Shown here piece by piece: positions 53,411 to 64,000 of a stretch of DNA of 64,000 bases. Source of the stretch: Lactifluus volemus (Eukaryota; Basidiomycota; Agaricomycetes; Russulales; Russulaceae); contig WTXI01000093.1 in assembly GCA_022376515.1 (NCBI GenBank), positions 1 through 64,000 of the forward strand, in the 5' to 3' direction. The notes under the pieces were generated by a model that was not told the DNA's origin, did not search any database, and saw only the letters and a list, made by a program, of their open reading frames with translations. The stretch's first letter is position 1. Each line of letters opens with the position of its first letter. Both the position numbers and the translations under genes were made by a program.

Positions 53411-54790
53411 TCATCTCATCTCATACCAACCAAACCCTCACAACACCTTCCCCAACAATTCATAGAGCCCATGCCATCCCAACCTCACTCAAGGGCTAAT
53501 GTCGCGCGTATGCCCCTCTTTAATAGGTCTACACACGTGCACATGGGTTAACTGCCTTATAGGAAGGGCCCTGTCTTTTGTCCACTTCTTTCGCAAAGAC
53601 AGATCCCACCAAAAGCCAAGCGAGATAACTCAGGAAACCCAGTCAAACCCGCAAATAACTCAGGAAATCCAGTCAAACCCGCAAATTGGCCAAACTGGAG
53701 ATACGACCGAACGGAATCTCACGTGGAAGGAATGGTGTCAGATGTGGAAGGACCGACGCTGACTTCCCAAGATTCAGTCAAAGAAGGACCAGAAGTCACC
53801 ATTTCCCGAGCACCTTACCTATCCTCACACTATCGCTCGGTCTTTATCTCAATGTACCTATACACGATTCCTGACGCTGCGTTTTGATTCCTTCTAGACC
53901 GAATTGCGTGTCTAATTGCTATAACTATTGTTGTTTGTTAGCCAAGTCACCTTCTCATTTAGGGTGCTGAAGAAGTACACGACTGATAAATGCGTTCCAA
54001 AGCAATCGAATCGCTTTAAGTGACTGAATTCTCGGGTTGCGAGAAGCCATCGTGTGGCTAGCAGCAGTGTATAGCCGGTTCAGTGGTCGCACGCGACGGG
54101 CCGGTGATTGGGTAAAAAATATGACGTGCCATTTCTTTAGGATGGGCCAGGTCTCAGCAATCAGCAATCGCGGTCTTCTCCACTATTCTTTGCTTGCAAG
54201 GGGCAAGGGTTGTGCATCATGAAAAAGCTGTGTTCGGAGAGAGCGCAGCGCGCGCGCAAAGCGATGGAGTAGCCTGTATGCACAACACGAAAAACAAAAA
54301 TGATGAGCGACAGACAACCCTTCGAATCGAACTGATCGCCGCCTTCCTGTGGTATACCAAAGGTTGGTGGACAGTTTGTTCGCCATTGATTGTTGACGGA
54401 TGACGATGCTTGGACGTTACGAACTCCCTCTTGTGTCGTGATTTTCCTATGATCGTTAGCTTGTACTGTGGCAGAATTGAGCCGAAAACAGTACCGACCG
54501 TATTGAAGGTCCCGCTTGTGGACCTTACAAGGGTCCCCCAGTCTGGACTTTCTGCGTGACTGGTGACTGGCTGCCATGTAATGGAAGAGCGCATGTTCTA
54601 CTGCAACCTTCGGCTACACTGACATGAGACGAGCATGCAAGCCCTCAGGCCTCAGCCTCAGAGGGCCGGGAAGCCCGGGGGCTTTGATATGCCAAGTGGT
54701 TCGATGTTGATATGGTGATGGAGAAATAGAAAAGGATAGGATGTCTTCGACTTACGACTGCATGCTACTGCATCTTCAATCACAAGTTCG
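53411..54790 (+). repeat. Block Y, copy 1 (small-ORF block)
   Basis: It repeats at 57,790-59,130 and 61,490-62,760. Common landmarks are CCATGCCATC, CTAATGTCGC, TTAACTGC, GGAATGGTGTCAGATGTGG, GAATTGCGTGTCTAATTGC, TCACGTGCCATTTCTTTA-like and GATGATGCGTGGACGTTA-like segments. It is always followed by the channel fragment. Confidence 0.8.
53499..53762 (+). CDS. Small ORF of block Y, copy 1 (87 aa, unknown)
   Basis: ATG start, MSRVCPSLIGLHTCTWVNCL, then GRALSFVHFFRKDRSHQKPS, a polar repeat (EITQETQSNPQITQEIQSNP), and the end NLTWKEWCQMWKDRR. The copies at 57,891 (86 aa) and 61,588 (77 aa) keep the same start, frame and end although their middles differ by insertions that are multiples of three. 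I recognise no family. It might be an exon of a larger gene or chance conservation after recent duplication. Confidence 0.4.
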   Translation: MSRVCPSLIGLHTCTWVNCLIGRALSFVHFFRKDRSHQKPSEITQETQSNPQITQEIQSNPQIGQTGDTTERNLTWKEWCQMWKDRR

Positions 54791-54889
54791 TAACTGATAC
54801 GGTGTGACAGCTACAGTAGGAGGAAGGGGACGGAGGTTGCAACCGCTTAGCTAAGAAAAAAGGAAGAGGGGACAGAGAGACGTACATCT

Positions 54890-55170
54890 CACCCAACCAA
54901 AAGAAGCACACCAGGAATAATTCGTCGCGGCACAGCGAGCGACGTACTCGACGGTGAAGAGCGGCACGAGGCTGGTTTCAGGGCTGAATCAATGGGCCCC
55001 CGGTAAGGAGTGGAACACAGGCATGGTCTCCAGTATGGTTGACGAGCAGGGGGAAAGAGATGAGCACGGTGGCAAGAACGTGCACACGCACCGCCGTGGG
55101 CGACGAGTTGGGCCGCTCGAGCAGGTTGTAGAGGTCCGGAGGGGAGATGACACATGGATGTGCCAATCGG
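54890..55170 (-). pseudogene. Voltage-gated ion-channel-like fragment, copy 2
   Basis: Minus strand. DLYNLLERPNSSPTAVRVHV, LATVLISFPLLVN, and after a frame change a stretch like ETSLVPLFTVEYVARC. This resembles the cytoplasmic lead-in, S1 and S2 of fungal Kv-like channels (DLYDLLERP..., ETMP.FHS, FTVEYVAR). It is broken by frameshifts and lacks the rest of the channel. Confidence 0.5.
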
Positions 55171-55329
55171 GAAGGTGCTCTTCGTCGTGGGAATTTCGAG
55201 ATCAGGTTCGTCGTCCCGCGGCAGACTGACTTCTGGGGCGCAACATTCCCGCGCCTGCCCGACGACAATCCTCTGCCAGTTTTCAGACTACAAAGCGATT
55301 TCAGAATATTTCATTTCATAGACAAGTCT

Positions 55330-56550
55330 ATGTCTTTTCAATAAACTTTTCATCTGCAGAAGCGAACAGTCACTTCACAATTTGCAGAGTGCATCTTGGC
55401 TTAATTTACCGATTCGGTCGTTCTCAAGTTTTGTCTAAAAGTTTTGTCCAACGCAAGCTCATGTGGAGAGGCATATAACGCATTCATGGACTACCTCAAC
55501 TGACACGACTAGTACAACCGTGACAAATGTCGATCTTTTCCAGGCCTACCGCGACTGCAAGAAAGCGTGGGTTCGTCTAATCGCTCCCTTGTATCCGTCG
55601 CATGCTAACTACTTCTTGAGATAGAGATATGCAAGGCTGACTGCCTCGCCGGTAGATATCAACTAACGCTCTACTGCCTTCCGCCTATCCTCAGAAACCC
55701 CACCGTTCATGCAGCAAGTTCCATCAACAATCCCAACCAGGGGTCAGTACGTGTCAATATCCTTTTCCCCAATCTCAGAAGGCTTGCACTTCACGCCCCG
55801 TACAACTGAAGGCCGCGGTGCAATTTATGGTCGACCTATCTCACAATTCCGTTCAGTTTACCTTCTACATACTCCGTCCTCGCTCATGTCACTCATATGA
55901 GAACTCGGAATTCGTGCCGCGAATCACGTTCGTTTCCCCACTTCCTCAACTTCCTCTTTTTTTCCATTCCCATCGTTCTCACTTCTCGTTTCAGACTAGC
56001 CTGAGGAGAAAGCAGTGAGTGCTTTGTGGAGACTTGTCCTCCCATATGATAGTAATTTGGGGAGACAAGTCTCCAAAAGCATCATCTCTAACCTTCAGAC
56101 TACTCGGCTAGATGCTGTTATCTGATGCTATCTTAGGGAGACGCGATATTCACAAACGGACTATCGCAGTTGCCACGCCAGATCAAATGACATGTGAGGA
56201 CGGGATGTACAATTTCTCCTCTTAGACCAACAAGTCGGCTTGCGTTCGTTGCAACTTCAGCAAGCCCATACTCATTTGTGGTGCGTCGCTCCACGTGGGC
56301 GTTCATATCGAAAAAAAAAAAAAAAGATCGGAACATCAAGCCGCAATTTCCAAAGAAGTTGCCAAAAGAAAGGGAAAGAATGGCGGGTGTGTCGCAGGAC
56401 AGACGAGCGCGGTCGCAATCTCGCATCCAAAGACATGTGAGGTTTGGACACCCGAACAGTTCGATAGGAGTGGTGAGGCTTGTACAAGTCCAAAAAGGTT
56501 TCCTTCAGGTTCCTGATGGCTCACTGCCTAGCTAACGCAAACGCTCGACC
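55330..56550. other. Spacer of the duplicated block, with a 420-bp insertion
   Basis: 55,330-55,740 and 56,165-56,550 match the inverted block at 40.46-39.70 kb. The interval 55,745-56,165 is extra here. It is bounded by GTCAG and GACTATCGC and contains the inverted pair GGAGACTTGTC...GACAAGTCTCC (56,029-56,073). No gene is seen. Confidence 0.5.
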
Positions 56551-56553
56551 CAG

Positions 56554-56930
56554 GTTCTTACACGACACTCGTCCCGTATGCTGGGGAACGCTACTTTGAG
56601 AACCACAGGATGATGTCTGCGGTGGACAAGTTGCACAAGCTCTACGCAAGCACGGCACCTCCCATCATGTGGGCGCGCAGTACTGGGCTCGAAGTTCTCA
56701 ACGAGCTCGACGGGTTCAAGGCGGGCATCCTAGGTGCCGCAGGTGGACAATCCAGTACCCTCCGCAGCCCGGGATTCTTATGGGACACAGTTGCCAGAGG
56801 TGTGGAGACGGTCGTTGGTGGGGCTCAGGTTGCCGAGGCTGTGAGGAGCGGTTTGAAGTCGGCCGCGGGGCGCGTGCTACAGCAGCTTGCGACAACAGCG
56901 TCTGGGCCTGGTACTGATCGAAAAACATGA
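56554..56930 (+). pseudogene. COQ6 last-exon copy, frame still open
   Basis: It begins at an AG acceptor equivalent to COQ6 intron 5 and encodes GSYTTLVPYAGERYFENHRM through VETVVGGAQVAEAVRSGLKS to DRKT and TGA (56,928-56,930), with about a dozen substitutions and one small insertion against COQ6 exon 6 and no stop. Exons 1-5 are missing, so it cannot make the enzyme. Confidence 0.88.
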
Positions 56931-57279
56931 GTTGCCGAGATGGGCGTGGATTGAGGTTACCATGATGTGAGCCATTGTTTCCCCGGGATGGGCGTGAATG
57001 TGGCTTAAGGGGCCGTTCTGATACTGAGTGGGTTACAAGTGATGCAATACCTTCTCGTGTCCTTCACTCCTCCCTCCATCGTCACCTATTCACATCTCCT
57101 CGTTTTAGATTTGATTCTAGCTTAGGATTGAGCCGGGAGATCCTGACAAATATTTTATGACTTATACGAAGCATACGAAGAGTTCGCGAGCATCATCCAC
57201 TGAGAACTGGCTCAAATGAAATGTTAGCAAATACATGTAAATACATTACTTAATAACGTATGGGACATGGTGCACGTGG

Positions 57280-57775
57280 AACACGTAGAGGACGGACGGA
57301 CGCTTTGGGGGAAGGGAGACTGGGTCGTCATTGCCTTCTTTTTCGGCCATTGTATGAGTAATGAAGGTCGGCAAGGAAAGTGCACGCTTCGCTTAAGGGG
57401 TGCTTAGGGAGAGAGCAAGATTCATCAGGGTCGGCAAGGAAAGTGCACGCCTCGCTTAAGGGGTGCTTACTGTAGGGAGAGAGCAAGATCATTCATCAGG
57501 GTCGACCCGGGCAAGGAAAGAGCACGCCTCGCTTAACGGGCGCTTAATGTGCAAGATTCATCAGGGTCGGTTTCATCAGGGTCGGCAGGAAAAGAGCACG
57601 CCTCGCTTAAGGGAGAAAGCAAGATCATGATTCATCAGGGTCGGCCCGGGCAAGGAAAGGGCACGCATCGCTTAACGGGCGCTTAAGGAGAGAGCAAGAT
57701 TCATCAGGGTCGGCAAGGAAGAGGACGCTTCGCTTAAGGAGCTCTTAAGGAGAGAGCAAGATCCCTCAGGTCGTG
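57280..57775 (+). repeat. Minisatellite, about six units of 60-75 bp
   Basis: Units consist of ATCAGGGTCGGCAAGGAAAG, GCACGC(C/T)TCGCTTAA, GGGGTGCTTA and GGAGAGAGCAAGAT. Copies begin near 57,366, 57,429, 57,499, 57,552, 57,637 and 57,703. It sits between the copied COQ6 3' flank and block Y copy 2. Confidence 0.85.
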
Positions 57776-57789
57776 ATATCCTTGCATTG

Positions 57790-59130
57790 CCCAATTATTT
57801 TTCATACCACCAACTTGAACCCCTCACAACACCTACCCCTATCCCCAACAATTCATAGAGCCATGCCATCACAACCTCACCCAAGGACTAATGTCGCACG
57901 TATGCCCCTCTCCGACAGGTTTACACCCATGCACATGGGTTAACTGCTTCATAGGAAGGGCTCTGTCTTTCTTCCACTTCTTTCACAAAGACAGATACCA
58001 CCAAAAACCAAGCGAGATAACTCAGAAAACTCGATCAGAGCCGCAAAATGGCGAAGCTGGCGGTTCCGTCGTCGCGGAAATTCCGTCGGATACCGCCGAA
58101 CGGAATCTTACGTGGAAGGAATGGTGTCAGATGTGGGAGGGCCGACGATGACTTCCCGAGGTTCAGTGGAAAGTGGGGGTTGTCCCCAAAAGAAGAGCCA
58201 GAAGTTACCATTCCTCGAGCACCTTATCTATTCCCGCTCGGTCTTTATCTCAATGTACCTGTACACGAGTCCTGATATTGTGTTTCGATCCCTCTAGACC
58301 GCATTGCGTGTCTAATTGCTATAATTATCGCCGTTGGTTAGCAGAGCCACAGCTTCATTCATGGTGCTGAAGAAGTACATGACTGATACATGCGTCCCAA
58401 TGGCCATGTTTCAAATCACTTTATGTAATTGAATTCTCGAGTTGCGAGCAGTCATCGGTCTCTGCGAAGTCGTTTGCAAAGCTAGACGGGGACGCGGGCG
58501 TGAATATTCAGCAAAAGCACGGGTAAAAACGTCACGTGCCATTTCTTTAGCTCATAAGCCCTGCTCCCAGCAATCGCGGTCTGCTGGGTCGGAGCGGTAT
58601 GGACAATTTCTTCTCCACTATTTTAAGGTTCCAGTTCTCTTTAAAGCCCAGTCACTGGCAGTTTAAGCGGTGGATCTGGGAGGTACACTTTGTGAGAGAG
58701 AAGAAAAGATCCCGCTTCCTTGTGCTGTACACCAAAGGTTGGGGGACAATGTGTTTGCCATTGATTGTTGACGGATGATGATGCGTGGACGTTAGAAACT
58801 CCCTGTTGTGTCGTGGCCTTCCTATCATCTATCTTGTGCTTTGGCGTGATGGTGTCGTAAACAGTTCCGACCGCTTGGAGGGTTCGCTGATGGCACCTTA
58901 CAAGGATTCCCCAGTCCGGACTTTCGGCGTGACTGTAGGAGAGAGAGAAGTGGAAGAGCGCATATTCTACTGCAACCTTCGGCTGCAGTAACACGAGATA
59001 TAATATGCAAGCCGTCATGCCTCAGAGGCTGCAAAGGGGGGCTTTGATATGCCATGGCCCATGTGGTTCGATCTAGATATGGTTGACGATGGAGTAGCAT
59101 GTAGTTGTAAGTCGAAGACATCTTCTCCTT
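57790..59130 (+). repeat. Block Y, copy 2
   Basis: Same order of landmarks as copy 1; diverged by indels and several percent substitutions. Confidence 0.8.
57891..58151 (+). CDS. Small ORF of block Y, copy 2 (86 aa, unknown)
   Basis: MSHVCPSPTGLHPCTWVNCF, GRALSFFHFFHKDRYHQKPS, and an end of NLTWKEWCQMWEGRR. The middle (GEAGGSVVAEIPSDTAE) differs in length from copies 1 and 3 but keeps the frame. Function unknown. Confidence 0.35.
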   Translation: MSHVCPSPTGLHPCTWVNCFIGRALSFFHFFHKDRYHQKPSEITQKTRSEPQNGEAGGSVVAEIPSDTAERNLTWKEWCQMWEGRR

Positions 59131-59259
59131 CTCTATGTAATCTCCATAATCGAAATTTCATACCGACGCGGTATGACAGCTACAATAGGAGGAAGGGGAC
59201 GGACGTTACAGCCCCTTAGCAACGTAAAAAAAATGAAAATGAAACAGAGACATACTTCC

Positions 59260-59510
59260 CACCAGCCAGAAAAAAATAGGCCAGGACTCGTCACGGCACA
59301 GTGAGCGACGTACTCGACGGAGAAGAGTGGAATGAGGCTGGTCTCGAGGCTGAATCAAAGGGCCTCCCGGCAAGGAGTGGAACACGGGCATGGTCTCCAG
59401 TATGATGACGAGCGGGGAGAAAGTGATGAGCACGGTGGCAAGAACGTGCACAAGCACCGCCGTGGGCGACGGGTTGGGCCGCTCGAGCAGGTCGTAAAGG
59501 TGCGGATGGG
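59260..59510 (-). pseudogene. Voltage-gated ion-channel-like fragment, copy 3
   Basis: Minus strand, the clearest copy: HLYDLLERPNPSPTAVLVHV, LATVLITFSPLVIILETMPV, FHSLPGG, then a frame change. The hydrophobic stretch matches an S1 helix ending in the ETMP motif common in fungal Kv-like proteins. The remainder of the channel is absent. Confidence 0.5.
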
Positions 59511-59779
59511 AGATGACATGATGACACGTTATCCTGGGCGAATCGGGAAGGTACCCTTCATGGTGGGAATTTTGAGATAGTCTGGTCTGGCCTCATTTGA
59601 GTCATATCCACCTAGGGACCCGCGCCCACACTACAAACGCCACGGACAACACCGATAACGACCTGTTGCGTTGCTCACTTCCTTCTCCTCAACCAGCACC
59701 ATCATGTACAGCACAACATACAGCAGCTATCATGTCTCAGGGCTACGGAATCACCTTTTTTAGGACTAGTTGGAAACGG

Positions 59780-61153
59780 ACGTTTATGATACCCATTGTA
59801 TTGTCTAACCGTCTCACCAGAAGCCATCTCCCAAAGACTTGCCGTATGGTCAGACGACGCTTGTGGCGTATCAAAGGAGGTACGGATTAATGGATTTCCA
59901 GGTACGGATTAATGAATAATCTCACCAGTCACAAGATATGCCGAGTCGGCGCTGAATGCGCAATCCCACCCAACGTTGCTTGTAAGACCTTCTCGAGCTT
60001 AGACTCATAATTGGGAGAAATAGACCAGATCTTCACTGTAGTGTCTGCCGAACATGTGGCAAGGTACCTGCCCTATCTCAGATGAAAAGCCGCGAAGAAG
60101 GAAAGATAATTCCGCACTTCACATCAGGGCTGAGTACTAGATAGGGTGTCAGATATTCCTGAATTTTTGTAACAGCTTGAAAGCGGGGCAAACCCAAGCC
60201 CTCTTCATTAATCTTCCACACGTAGCATTTTCCCTAGAAATTCATACGAATCTGGCTTGGCATCCATGCGGTCTGCCACCTTATTGTTACCGGAGACCAG
60301 ACACGATCCATCTGAGGCTAGCGTGACGGATCGTATCGGGACATCCCCAGTAGGCGTCTTAGACCTTTCAAATTTAGACCGTGACACATGCTAGGAATGA
60401 TCGTACCAGCTTGTATGTGCAGATGTTCTCAGATAAGTCCCATTGCCTGATTCGTCCTGTTTGGTCACACGAAATGAGATCGCCTTGGTTCAGATGAACT
60501 CAAACATTGTTGACTGTGTAACCGAGTAATTTGAGTGTCATGATCGTGGCATCAAAGGGCGTAAAAGCGACCTGGAGCCTCGTTGTTATAATTGCGATGC
60601 AAGTGTGTATTCCTGGGAACGGATTCACTCTAGCGAAGGGCAGTGAGCATCTATGGGCTCACCGGAGATCCCACTGGCATATCTTGGTAGTCCCATCTTC
60701 ACTTCCCGTGACTAACCACCTTCCTTGACTATGAAAAGAGACCGAAGTGACATTAGAGGTAACCCTCGAAAGTGATGACCTATAGTCCTTGATTGAGAAA
60801 GGGGGGGCGAGTGAAGGCGATCGAAGATCCGATTACAGGAGTAGACGAAGAACTGGAAATCTCGTATACGTTAACTTTCTTGTGAATCGCGGCAGCCAAC
60901 AAACTGCTTGCTATAGGGTATCAGATCAAACGACCGGGTCAGGACTGGGGTATACGCGGACGCACTCTGGAGAGGTTGCGAGACGATTTACTTGTTACGT
61001 GAGTGAGGTGGGCGAGGAATTTAGCCTGGCTAGGAGAGTACGGCTCACTCCTGATTCTCCGGAACGAGCGATAGTCCGGGAGCAAATACCACTCCAGGCT
61101 TCCCAGAAACGTATTTCATGATCGTAAGAGCCAGTGACGAGAATAACTGACAT
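59780..61153 (-). pseudogene. LST8: LST8-like WD40 gene, full length but broken
   Basis: The minus strand starts with ATG at 61,151-61,153: MSVILVTGSYDHEIRFWEAW, SGICSRTI, then (with frame changes) QVNRLA, VNVYEISSSS, VTSNVTSVSFHSQGRWLVTG, SEDGTTKI, LHRNYNNEAP, QGDLISCDQTGRIRQWDLSE, RSVTLASDGSCLVSGNNK, KGKCYVWKINEEGLGLPRFQ, LATCSADTTVKIWSI, NVGWDCAFSADSAYLVTG and SSDHTASLWEMASGETVRQY. This is the seven-bladed Lst8 propeller in order. A TGA replaces one codon before VHLNQGD, several frameshifts are present, and introns are retained (for example between NNK and GKC). The last residues are lost. Lst8 is a TOR-complex subunit; an intact copy must exist elsewhere. Confidence 0.88.
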
Positions 61154-61159
61154 GTCATG

Positions 61160-61489
61160 CCGGGCAGGTTAGGCATTGAAGCCTGAGGCTATGTGCTCCA
61201 GCCCAATATACCGGACCAATATACCGGACCAGCATCAATCTGAGCAGAAATCTGTGCCTGGGTACAAACAAACTATGCCAAATATTTCCAACATACCGTA
61301 TTTGGAAGCTATGCATTATTCAGCTACTGTATTTGGCAAAAGCTTGTTTGTACCAACGCCGATGTAAACAAAGATTGTGCGTGCAAACGCCACTTACCGA
61401 ATAAGGAAGGCGGTAGCAGTTGCCCCGTCCCTGTCGTAGCTGAGATGCGTGTTATAGTTAAGGATCCAGTTCCCAGCATTGCTTTATTA
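61160..61489. other. Spacer between the LST8 pseudogene and block Y copy 3
   Basis: Contains short direct repeats (AATATACCGGACC twice at about 61,205 and 61,218) and no gene that I can support. Confidence 0.4.
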
Positions 61490-62760
61490 TTTTTCCCTCT
61501 CACCTCATACCATAATAACCAAACCCTCACAACACCTTCCCCGACAATTCATAAAGCCCATGCCATCCCAACCTCATTCAAGGACTAATGTCGCGCGTAT
61601 GCCCCTCTTCAACGGGTCTACACACATGCACAAGGGTTAACTGCCTTATAGGAAGGGCCCTGTCTTTCTTCCACTTCTCTCGCAAAGACAGATCCCACCG
61701 AAAGCCAAGCAAGATAACTCAAAAAACTCAGTCAAAGCCGCAAATTGGCCAAACTGGGGATACCACCGAACGGAATCTCACGTGGAGGGAATGGTGTCAG
61801 ATGTGGGAGGACCGACGCTGACTTTCCGAGATTCAGTCAAAGGAGGGGGTTGACCAGAAGTCACCATTTCCCGAGCACCTTACCTATACACGATTCCTGA
61901 TGCTGCGTTTTGATTCGTTCTAGACCGAATTGCGTGTCTAATTGCTATAACTATTGCTGTTTGTTAGCCGAGTCACCTTCTCATTTAGGGTGCTGAAGAA
62001 GTACACGACTGATAAATGCGTTCCAAAGCAATAGAATCGCATTAACTGACTGAATTCTCGGGTTGCGAGCAGCCATCGTGTGGCTAGGCAGCAGCGTATA
62101 GCGGTCAGTGGTCGCGACGGGCCGGTGATTGATTAAAAATCATCACGTGCCATTTCTTTTAGGAGGGGCTAGGCCTCAGGCTTCAGAGAGCACAGCGCCG
62201 CCAAGGCGCGCAAAGCGATAGAGTAGCCTGTATACACAACACGAAAAACAAAAATGATGAGCGACAGACAACCCTTCGAATCGAACTCATCAGTGGTTGT
62301 AAGCGAGGTTCCAGCTTTCTTGAAAGGCCAGTCACTGGATCCGGGAGGAACACGATATGAGAGAGAAGAGAAAGATCCCGCCTCCCTGTGGTGTACACCA
62401 AAGGTTGGTGGACAGTTTGTTCCCCATTGATTGTGGACGGATGATGATGCGTGGACGTTACAAACCCCCTCTTGTGTCGTGATTTTCCTATCATCTATGA
62501 TCGTTAGCTTGTACTTTGGAGAAATTGAGTCGAAAATAGTACCGACCGTATTGAAGCTTCGCTTGTGGACATAACAAGGCCAGTCTGGACTTTCTGCGTG
62601 ACTGGTGACTGGCTGCTTTGTAGTGGAAGAGCACATGTTCTACTGCAACATTCGGCTCCACTGACGAGACGTATCATGCAAACCTTAGCCTCGAAGGGCC
62701 CGGAATGGGGGCTTTGATATGCCAAGAGGTTCGATGTTGATATGTTTGATGAAGATTATA
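61490..62760 (+). repeat. Block Y, copy 3
   Basis: Same landmarks as copies 1 and 2; in the first 600 bp it is closer to copy 1. It is followed by channel fragment copy 4. Confidence 0.8.
61588..61821 (+). CDS. Small ORF of block Y, copy 3 (77 aa, unknown)
   Basis: MSRVCPSSTGLHTCTRVNCL, GRALSFFHFSRKDRSHRKPS, end NLTWREWCQMWEDRR. It lacks the extra 10-residue repeat present in copy 1. Function unknown. Confidence 0.35.
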   Translation: MSRVCPSSTGLHTCTRVNCLIGRALSFFHFSRKDRSHRKPSKITQKTQSKPQIGQTGDTTERNLTWREWCQMWEDRR

Positions 62761-62819
62761 TAGAAAAGGATAGGATGACTTCAACTTACGACTGCATGCT
62801 ACTGCATCTTCAAATACAA

Positions 62820-63190
62820 CTTCGTACCGATACGGTGTGACAGCTACAGAAGGAGGAATGGGACGGAGGTTGCAACCGCTTAGCTAAGAAAAAAGGAAGA
62901 GGGGCAGAGAGACGTACATCCCACCCAACCAAAAGGAGCAGACCAGGAATAACAATAACTCGGCGTGGCACAGCGAGCGACACACTCGACGTTGAAGAGC
63001 GGAACGAGGCTGATTTCAGGGCTGAATCAATGGGCCCCCCGGTAAGGAGTGGAAAACGGGCATGGTCTCCAGTATTGTGACGAGCGGGGGGAAAGAGATT
63101 AGCGCGGTGGCAAGAACGTGCACAAGCACTGTCGTGGGCGACGAGCCGCTCGAGCAGGGGAGATGATGCCAATTCGGGAAGGTGCACTTC
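62820..63190 (-). pseudogene. Voltage-gated ion-channel-like fragment, copy 4
   Basis: Minus strand: SSPTTVLVHVLATALISFPP, LVTILETMPVFHSLPGG, then frames break. It corresponds to copies 2 and 3. Confidence 0.45.
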
Positions 63191-64000
63191 ATCGTGGGAA
63201 TTTCGAGATCAGGTGCGTGAGCGATCCTCCCGCCGCCGCCGGGCTGACTGGGCGCAACATTCCCGCGCCTTTCTCCCAATGCCCGACGACAGTCCTCTGC
63301 CAGTTGTTTTCACTCCGAAATTTTAGAAAGACATTCCAGAATATTTCATTTCATAAACAAATCTATGTCTTTCAATAAACTTTTCATCTGCAGAAGCGAA
63401 CAGTCACTTCACAGTTTGCAGAGTGCATCTTGGCTTATTTTACCGAGTTGTTTCTCAAGTTTTGTCCAGCGCAAACTCGTGTGGAGAGGCATCTAACTAA
63501 TTCATGGATTACCTCAACCGACACGACTAGTACGACCATGACAAATGTCGATCTTTTCCAGGCCTACTGCGACTGCAAGAAAGCGTCGGTTGGTCTAATC
63601 GCTCCCTTGTATTCGTCGCATGCCAGCTGCTTCTTGAGATAGAGATATGCAAGGCCGACTGCCCCGCCGGTAGATATTAATCATCAACGCTACTATTGTC
63701 TTCTGCCTATCCTCAGAAACCCCACCGTTCATGCAGTAAGTTCCATTCACAATCCCAACCAGGGGTCAGCACTCGGACGATCGCGGTTACCACGTCAGAT
63801 CAAATGACACGTGAGGACGGGATGTGTAGTTTCTCCACCATTGGACCACCAGTCGGCCTGCGTTCATTGCGTTTACAGCACATGGGCGTTCATATCGAAA
63901 GCGATCGGAACATTAAGCCGCAATTTCCAAAGAATTTGCTAAAAGGAAGGGAACTAATGGCGGGTGTCACCGGACAGACGAGCGCGGTCGCAATCTCGCA
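63191..64000. repeat. Third copy of the spacer/module, running off the window
   Basis: It matches 55,180-55,740 and then 56,165-56,400 (GGACAGACGAGCGCGGTCGC near 63,970), without the 420-bp insertion of copy 2. By comparison a further COQ6 exon copy would be expected just beyond the right edge. Confidence 0.7.

Noticed and set aside
53500..53580. A 16-nt micro-intron (GTTAAC...ATAG) in block Y
   Set aside because: It would join another ATG frame, but a continuous ORF without splicing already exists and 16 nt is shorter than reliable spliceosomal introns.
54161..54594. Minus-strand ORFs of 125-138 codons in block Y
   Set aside because: The corresponding region in copies 2 and 3 has frameshifts and large indels, so the frame is not conserved.

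Overview
The window reads as nuclear DNA of a basidiomycete fungus, most likely a mushroom-forming Agaricomycete. Supporting points are short (~45-60 bp) GT-AG introns, a KDZ-type transposase with its cysteine-cluster domain, chromovirus-type Ty3/gypsy retrotransposons, and ordinary eukaryotic genes (exocyst SEC6, COQ6, a JEN1-like carboxylate transporter). The species cannot be named from the sequence.

Left half (1-36,965): a nest of transposable elements. On the minus strand lie two decayed gypsy elements: G0 (1 to about 4,570, cut by the window edge) and G0b (about 4,571-11,837), into which G0 appears to have inserted. Their gag genes are split by three related inverted-repeat elements rich in TTAAG motifs: A 2,325-4,017, B 5,847-7,303 and C 7,479-10,702. 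Element C itself carries a poly(A) retroposon with a 15-bp target duplication. On the plus strand, G1 (12,460-17,489) is interrupted in RNase H by G2 (17,490 to about 22,905). G2 is interrupted in its integrase by a KDZ DNA transposon (about 22,905-28,689) with a ~74-bp repeat array and a full-length-looking spliced transposase gene. Element G3 (29,137-36,965), nearly intact, follows; its 5' LTR abuts a complete inverted LTR. The right halves of G1, G2 and the KDZ element are not seen.

The LTR elements share several unusual features. Each element with a delimited LTR (G0b, G1, G2, G3) has an 11-12 nt primer site complementary to the inferred 5' end of its own transcript, as in Tf1-type self-priming. 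In all elements pol is in the -1 frame relative to gag, and the shift point lies at or beside a Phe codon (UUU) before the gag stop. A short covarying stem-loop follows, and a related peptide is encoded after the shift. G3 pol also has a chromodomain and a long extra C-terminal region with a cysteine cluster.

Right half (about 37,000-64,000): host genes and decayed duplications. Genes are a kinase-like protein (41,034-43,036, +), a JEN1-like MFS transporter (44,591-46,647, -), SEC6 (48,497-50,907, -) and COQ6 (51,053-53,028, +). The last two are divergent across a 145-bp shared promoter. Around them are a duplicated transporter 3' end (38.6-38.8 kb), two copies of the COQ6 last exon (39.4-39.7 kb inverted, 56.55-56.93 kb direct), four pieces of what looks like a voltage-gated ion channel, and a broken LST8 WD40 gene (59.8-61.2 kb). 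A three-copy small-ORF block and a minisatellite complete the region. The stretch from COQ6 to the right edge is best explained as a degenerate tandem array of a unit that starts in the COQ6 terminal exon.
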